Positions 5,289 through 7,930 of a DNA stretch of 7,930 nucleotides are shown here, piece by piece. Source of the stretch: Alphaproteobacteria bacterium (GTDB lineage Bacteria > Pseudomonadota > Alphaproteobacteria > CBDBCS01 > JAHZLG01); contig JAHZLG010000183.1 of the NCBI GenBank assembly GCA_022599995.1, forward strand, positions 1-7,930. The letters are read 5' to 3'. Positions within the stretch are counted from its first letter, which is position 1. Every line of letters starts with the position of its first letter. Position numbers and translations under genes: made by a program. The notes under the pieces are model-generated. The model searched no databases, had not been told where the DNA came from, and worked only from the letters and a program-made list of their open reading frames with translations.

Positions 5289-6734
5289 TCACGGCTGGAG
5301 GGCAGGGCGAAATGTCCGGATGGCGGCGGCGACGATGGCGGCGATGGCTTCTTCTGCCATATGATTAGGTGGCACACTAGTGTGCGAGGGGGGCGTACTG
5401 GTGTGCGAGGGGTCACCAAACAATTCGGGGGCAAGGGTGACTACCGCCTGCTTGCTGTGGACAAGCGACGACGGATAGGGAAAGTGCAGCCCATGCGGTT
5501 GCATTGCGCTGGTCACGGCAACCAGTGGCGTCCCGACCGCCATTGCCGCGTGGGCGACCGCGGAATCTCCGCCGATGACACCGGTGGCGGTGCGCAGCAT
5601 GGAAACCACCGCGGCAAAGCAGGGCAAGTGGGGGAGGGGACGCGCATCGAAGCCGTTGGCACGCAGGGCAACAACTAATCCGATCCAATGGGAAAATTGA
5701 CGCGCCGGGTCAGCGGTGGAGACGGCACACCAGACCACCTCGCCACCATCAGTGATGGGCACCTCATCCGTGCCGCCCTCAGCTAGACCAGCATCAGCTA
5801 GACGAGCATCAGCTAGACCAGCACCAGCTAGACCAGCATCAGCAAGATCGGTCGTTTGGGGATCATCGACCATGCCGGCGACAAGGAGGGGCCGATCGCG
5901 CAACCAAGATGCGACGACATGCCAGCCCTGCTCTATGATATGGACGGGCTCTGCCGTGGCACCGGGTGAATCGAGAGGGGGTTCTCGATGGCTCGAAGGC
6001 ACAACTTCACGCAGAGGAACCACCACGCGAACGCGATCCTCCCACCTTGCCATCATTTCCGGCGGGTAGCGATAGCGATGCCACGTCGACGAGAGAAATG
6101 GGTCATCGCGAATCGCCAGCCCGGGCGGTGCGGCGTAGATGGTCGCGTTGATAGCCCATCCAAGGCACTCCGCCATCACGGGATTGCGCATCCGGCGGTC
6201 GACAAGCAAGGTGCCCGCCCCGCGCTGGGCAAGGGCGAGCAACAGATGACGGCGCGCCTTGCCGAGGGTAACAGGGGCAACGTGCGAAGCCCCCATAACA
6301 GCTTTGCGGGCGCACGTGATCAGGGTGATGCGGCCATCGGCATCGGGGTTGCCGGTGGCAAAGAAGGGTCGGACGTCCTCAATGCCGTGCCGCCGCTTTG
6401 GCAGGGGAAGCACCACAAGCACACGGATGTCATTGTCGGCGCCAGTGGTAACGTGCTCTGCGCCGACGGAGGCGAGGTAACGCGCCAACCAGCCGATCAT
6501 GATGGCGTCGCCCAGTCCCGATTCCGCAACAAGCACCACGGTGTTCGGGTTGCGCTTCCAGTCTTTTGTCCGACGGCGCATGCGACGGTCGATCCAGTGC
6601 ACAAACCGCCACCGCCGCGGCAATTTCACGGGTGGTATAGGGGTGTCTTGCGTGCTCTGCGGCGGTTGCCATGGCGCGCGGTGATGCTCGGTTTCTGGTT
6701 GCACGGTATCAGGCCGCGCAGAAGGGGTGAGCAA
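5289..6734 (-). CDS. divergent glycosyltransferase family 9 / heptosyltransferase-like protein
   Basis: The 481-aa frame resembles the GT-B fold of LPS heptosyltransferases (GT9). A strand-loop ESGLGDAIMIGWLARYL (71-87) matches the N-terminal GLGD segment of the family. GVIGGDSAVAHAAMAVGTP (385-403) matches the nucleotide-sugar-binding D-S/T-x-x-x-H-x-A-x-x-x-G-T-P segment. The substrate cannot be read from the sequence; an envelope or O-glycan sugar transfer is an inference. Inserts include a LADAG pentapeptide array (about 297-319) and an SHTS/PP duplication (about 443-457). The start is uncertain: the longest frame begins with TTG at 6734, 18 bp after the methyltransferase stop, with no Shine-Dalgarno. 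GTG at 6602 or ATG at 6581 would begin much closer to the first conserved strand (residue 64) and drop a basic, Pro-rich leader. No signal peptide or membrane segment is seen. Confidence 0.6.
   Translation of the reverse strand: MLTPSARPDTVQPETEHHRAPWQPPQSTQDTPIPPVKLPRRWRFVHWIDRRMRRRTKDWKRNPNTVVLVAESGLGDAIMIGWLARYLASVGAEHVTTGADNDIRVLVVLPLPKRRHGIEDVRPFFATGNPDADGRITLITCARKAVMGASHVAPVTLGKARRHLLLALAQRGAGTLLVDRRMRNPVMAECLGWAINATIYAAPPGLAIRDDPFLSSTWHRYRYPPEMMARWEDRVRVVVPLREVVPSSHREPPLDSPGATAEPVHIIEQGWHVVASWLRDRPLLVAGMVDDPQTTDLADAGLAGAGLADARLADAGLAEGGTDEVPITDGGEVVWCAVSTADPARQFSHWIGLVVALRANGFDARPLPHLPCFAAVVSMLRTATGVIGGDSAVAHAAMAVGTPLVAVTSAMQPHGLHFPYPSSLVHSKQAVVTLAPELFGDPSHTSTPPSHTSVPPNHMAEEAIAAIVAAAIRTFRPALQP
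5376..5417. repeat. 21-bp duplicated unit in the GT9-like gene
   Basis: Two adjacent 21-bp units (5376-5396, 5397-5417) begin ACTAGTGTGCGAGGGG and ACTGGTGTGCGAGGGG and diverge at their ends. They encode SHTS-x-PP repeats just before the C-terminal helix of the GT9-like protein, outside the motifs used to recognise it. Confidence 0.75.
5780..5854. repeat. 15-bp in-frame array in the GT9-like gene (4 units plus a partial)
   Basis: Units of CAGCTAGACSAGCAY start at 5780, 5795, 5810 and 5825, each differing by at most one base from the consensus CAGCTAGACCAGCAT; a degenerate fifth begins at 5840. They encode the pentapeptides LADAG, LAGAG, LADAR and LADAG on the coding strand. The near-identity of the units suggests recent expansion. 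Confidence 0.9.
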
Positions 6735-6752
6735 CAGAGATAGCCAAGATAA

Positions 6753-7346
6753 TCACTTCGCCACGATGCCGCGGGGCGCATAGGCAAGAGGCACTATGGC
6801 AGGGGGCACTTCATTGCCCCATGCCTCCCAGCCCGCAACGGTGTCGCGGGCGAAAAGCTCGATTCGTTTTTGCGTGGGGAACATGGCGGCAATGTTCTCG
6901 CGCACCTCGAGGGGTTTCATGGAATGAAGTTGGCGCGGGCTCGATACAAGCTGCCGGATGTTCCGTGCGCCGCGCGGTTGGGGAATGCGTCCGCGCTTGA
7001 ACACCAAGCATAGTTCGCACTGCGACATGGTGTAGTAGCCTGGATTAGTCTGCATCTTGTCCCAGACAAAGGCGACGGTTGCCCATTTGAATGCCCACGC
7101 CTTGCCTAGCTCGATGGCTTGGTCGAGATGCGGATTGGTTGCCCACATGAACAGCAGGGCGTTTTCGGCAGCGATGGATGCGACCTGCAACTGCTTCAAT
7201 CCGGCAAGGGTCACCGTGGCATAGTGACGGGCAGCACCGCCGCTTTGGGGGCCTCCCTTGCCGGTGTGCTGGAGCTGGCCTTTGTAGTCCCACGGGGGGT
7301 CGGTGTACAGAATATCGTACTTTTTATCGGGCAACGGAGGAAACAT
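6753..7346 (-). CDS. MT-A70 family adenine-N6 DNA methyltransferase
   Basis: The protein (197 aa) has the MT-A70 signatures: catalytic DPPW (16-19) in YTDPPWDYKG, the LLFMWATNPHLDQAIELGKAWAF region split as two strands and a helix, a mid-domain GYY/ECLVFKRG-like segment (GYYTMSQCELCLVFKRG splits similarly), HSMKPLEV (141-148), and the closing RIELFAR (161-167) with GWEAWGNE (172-179). Bacterial members usually methylate adenine in DNA and are common on phages and mobile elements. The target site cannot be read from the sequence. No restriction endonuclease gene is visible alongside, so within this window it is solitary. The ATG at 7346 has no Shine-Dalgarno but is preceded by a promoter that would start transcription at or next to the ATG. 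It contains no tandem repeat. An RNA substrate is a less likely alternative. Confidence 0.88.
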   Translation of the reverse strand: MFPPLPDKKYDILYTDPPWDYKGQLQHTGKGGPQSGGAARHYATVTLAGLKQLQVASIAAENALLFMWATNPHLDQAIELGKAWAFKWATVAFVWDKMQTNPGYYTMSQCELCLVFKRGRIPQPRGARNIRQLVSSPRQLHSMKPLEVRENIAAMFPTQKRIELFARDTVAGWEAWGNEVPPAIVPLAYAPRGIVAK

Positions 7347-7352
7347 GGTGCC

Positions 7353-7380
7353 ATCGTATGTTTTCGACTGCCCGTGTCAA
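7353..7380 (-). promoter_or_regulatory. promoter of the methyltransferase gene, likely leaderless
   Basis: On the minus strand a perfect -35 TTGACA (7380-7375) is followed after 16 nt by TACGAT (7358-7353), a four-of-six -10 match. Six bases (GGCACC) separate the -10 from the methyltransferase ATG, so the expected start site coincides with the A of ATG or nearly so. That agrees with the absence of any ribosome binding site. Confidence 0.6.
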
Positions 7381-7419
7381 TTGTTATCGGCGGATTGGGT
7401 GCATGAGGCCGACACCTTT

Positions 7420-7445
7420 CCCCACCCCCCTCCCCTCCCCACCCC
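7420..7445 (-). other. G-quadruplex motif in the aceA-methyltransferase spacer
   Basis: The minus strand has five G-runs of at least four G separated by single bases: G4-T-G4-A-G4-A-G6-T-G4. This greatly exceeds the usual G3+N1-7 definition. It lies immediately downstream, in the aceA sense, of the 11-bp hairpin, and upstream of the methyltransferase promoter, so it would be in the aceA 3' untranslated RNA and on the non-template strand. Confidence 0.75.
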
Positions 7446-7470
7446 ACCTTCCCGAAGGGTCGGGAGGGTG
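7445..7470. terminator. 11-bp GC-rich hairpin, possible aceA terminator
   Basis: CACCTTCCCGA (7445-7455) pairs with TCGGGAGGGTG (7460-7470) around a 4-base loop, with one T-G wobble. On the aceA-sense strand it is followed by the G-run block instead of a T-run, so it is not a classical intrinsic terminator. It could stop or slow polymerase together with the G-quadruplex, or protect the 3' end. The pairing is seen; the role is inferred. Confidence 0.4.
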
Positions 7471-7563
7471 CCCCCCGCATCAGGCCGAGGGGTCGGGAGC
7501 CCCCCGCATCACATCAGAGCGAGAGGAGGGGTGCGCAAGTGGGATGGGGAGCCCCCCCGCAGA
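7457..7563. repeat. three imperfect GC-rich direct repeats downstream of aceA
   Basis: Copies start at about 7457, 7490 and 7541. The first two share GGGTCGGGAG then GCCCCCCGCATCA (7470-7482 and 7499-7511), the first with three extra bases between the parts. The third is looser: GGGATGGGGAG then CCCCCCCGCA. Each copy can form a short G-run/C-run hairpin. There is no ORF or conserved spacer, so this is not CRISPR; a dispersed GC-rich intergenic element or local duplication is likelier. Confidence 0.6.
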
Positions 7564-7566
7564 CCA

Positions 7567-7930
7567 TCAGAATTGTGCGGACTCGGTGGATGCCGCCAGG
7601 GCCATTGTCGACCCCGACCCGACGACTCCCGCCACGGCATCGAAATACCCCACGCCGACCTCGCGTTGATGCTTCACCGCCGTGAACCCGTGCGCAGTCG
7701 CCGCGAATTCGCGTTGCTGGAGGGCAGAGTACCCCGCCATTCCCGACTCATGATACGCTTTCGCAAGCTCGAACGTCGCAAGGTTGAGACTATGAAATCC
7801 TGCCAGGGTCACAAACTGGAATCGATACCCCATCGCCCCCAGCTCGCGCTGGAATTTGGCAATATCGGCTTCATCAAGGTGTTTCCGCCAGTTGAACGAG
7901 GGCGAGCAATTGTATGCCAGCATTTGATCA
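7567..7930 (-). CDS. aceA: isocitrate lyase, C-terminal part (5' end outside window)
   Basis: About 120 residues of isocitrate lyase are in the window, ending in the typical tail ESAQF before TGA at 7569-7567. This enzyme splits isocitrate into glyoxylate and succinate, the first step of the glyoxylate shunt used for growth on acetate or fatty acids. Recognition rests on DQMLAYNCSPSFNW, which holds the substrate-contacting Asn/Ser/Pro/Ser residues, followed by KFQRELGAMGYRFQF, VTLAGFHSLN, KHQREVGVGYFDAV and the tail. The catalytic KKCGH loop lies upstream, beyond the window edge, so activity cannot be judged fully. The frame has no interruption up to the last base. The aligned C-terminus is of normal length and contains no inserted repeats. 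2-methylisocitrate lyase is unlikely given the NCSPSFNW and QREVG segments. Confidence 0.95.
   Translation of the reverse strand, partial: DQMLAYNCSPSFNWRKHLDEADIAKFQRELGAMGYRFQFVTLAGFHSLNLATFELAKAYHESGMAGYSALQQREFAATAHGFTAVKHQREVGVGYFDAVAGVVGSGSTMALAASTESAQF

Noticed and set aside
6753..6755. TGA recoded as a sense codon (joining methyltransferase and GT9-like frames)
   Set aside because: aceA, dapF, mtaB and the GT9-like gene also end in TGA at the expected family C-termini, so TGA is a normal stop here.
7457..7563. CRISPR array
   Set aside because: Copies are unequal, differently spaced, only three in number and without unique spacers of constant length; no cas gene is nearby.

Overview
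The window reads as a bacterial chromosome segment, most likely from an alphaproteobacterium. It is GC-rich over the genes, and every gene I can support lies on the minus strand, so the order of transcription runs from high to low coordinates. The lineage call is an inference: it rests on the neighbourhood dapF-mtaB-ftsY, on a small N-terminally anchored class I cytochrome c, and on the character of the FtsY and DapF sequences. No marker rRNA is present.

Right to left: (1) the C-terminal third or so of isocitrate lyase (aceA), whose 5' part is outside the window; (2) a 220-bp spacer with three copies of a GC-rich unit, a perfect 11-bp hairpin and a very strong G-quadruplex motif, then a promoter for the next gene; (3) an MT-A70-type adenine methyltransferase, probably on a leaderless mRNA; (4) 18 bp later and in the same frame, a divergent GT9/heptosyltransferase-like protein; (5) a good sigma70-type promoter and a membrane-anchored c-type cytochrome; (6) dapF, mtaB and ftsY, closely packed (dapF/mtaB overlap as TGATG; mtaB/ftsY 30 bp apart); (7) tadA, after a 124-bp gap with a weak promoter; (8) about 220 bp of AT-richer DNA at the left edge with two abutting inverted repeats and no convincing gene.

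Functionally this is mostly housekeeping: glyoxylate shunt, respiratory electron transfer, lysine/peptidoglycan precursor supply, two tRNA modifications (ms2t6A37 and wobble inosine) and SRP-dependent membrane targeting. The methyltransferase and the GT9-like gene are the accessory part.

The most unusual feature is pervasive in-frame tandem repetition inside otherwise conserved genes. mtaB, dapF and the GT9-like gene carry at least nine short arrays with unit lengths of 6, 9, 15, 21 or 27 bp, all multiples of three, located in probable surface loops or at termini. These inflate DapF and MtaB well beyond their usual lengths while leaving the catalytic residues intact. tadA, ftsY, the cytochrome gene and the methyltransferase gene show none. 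I saw no CRISPR array, insertion sequence, tRNA or rRNA.
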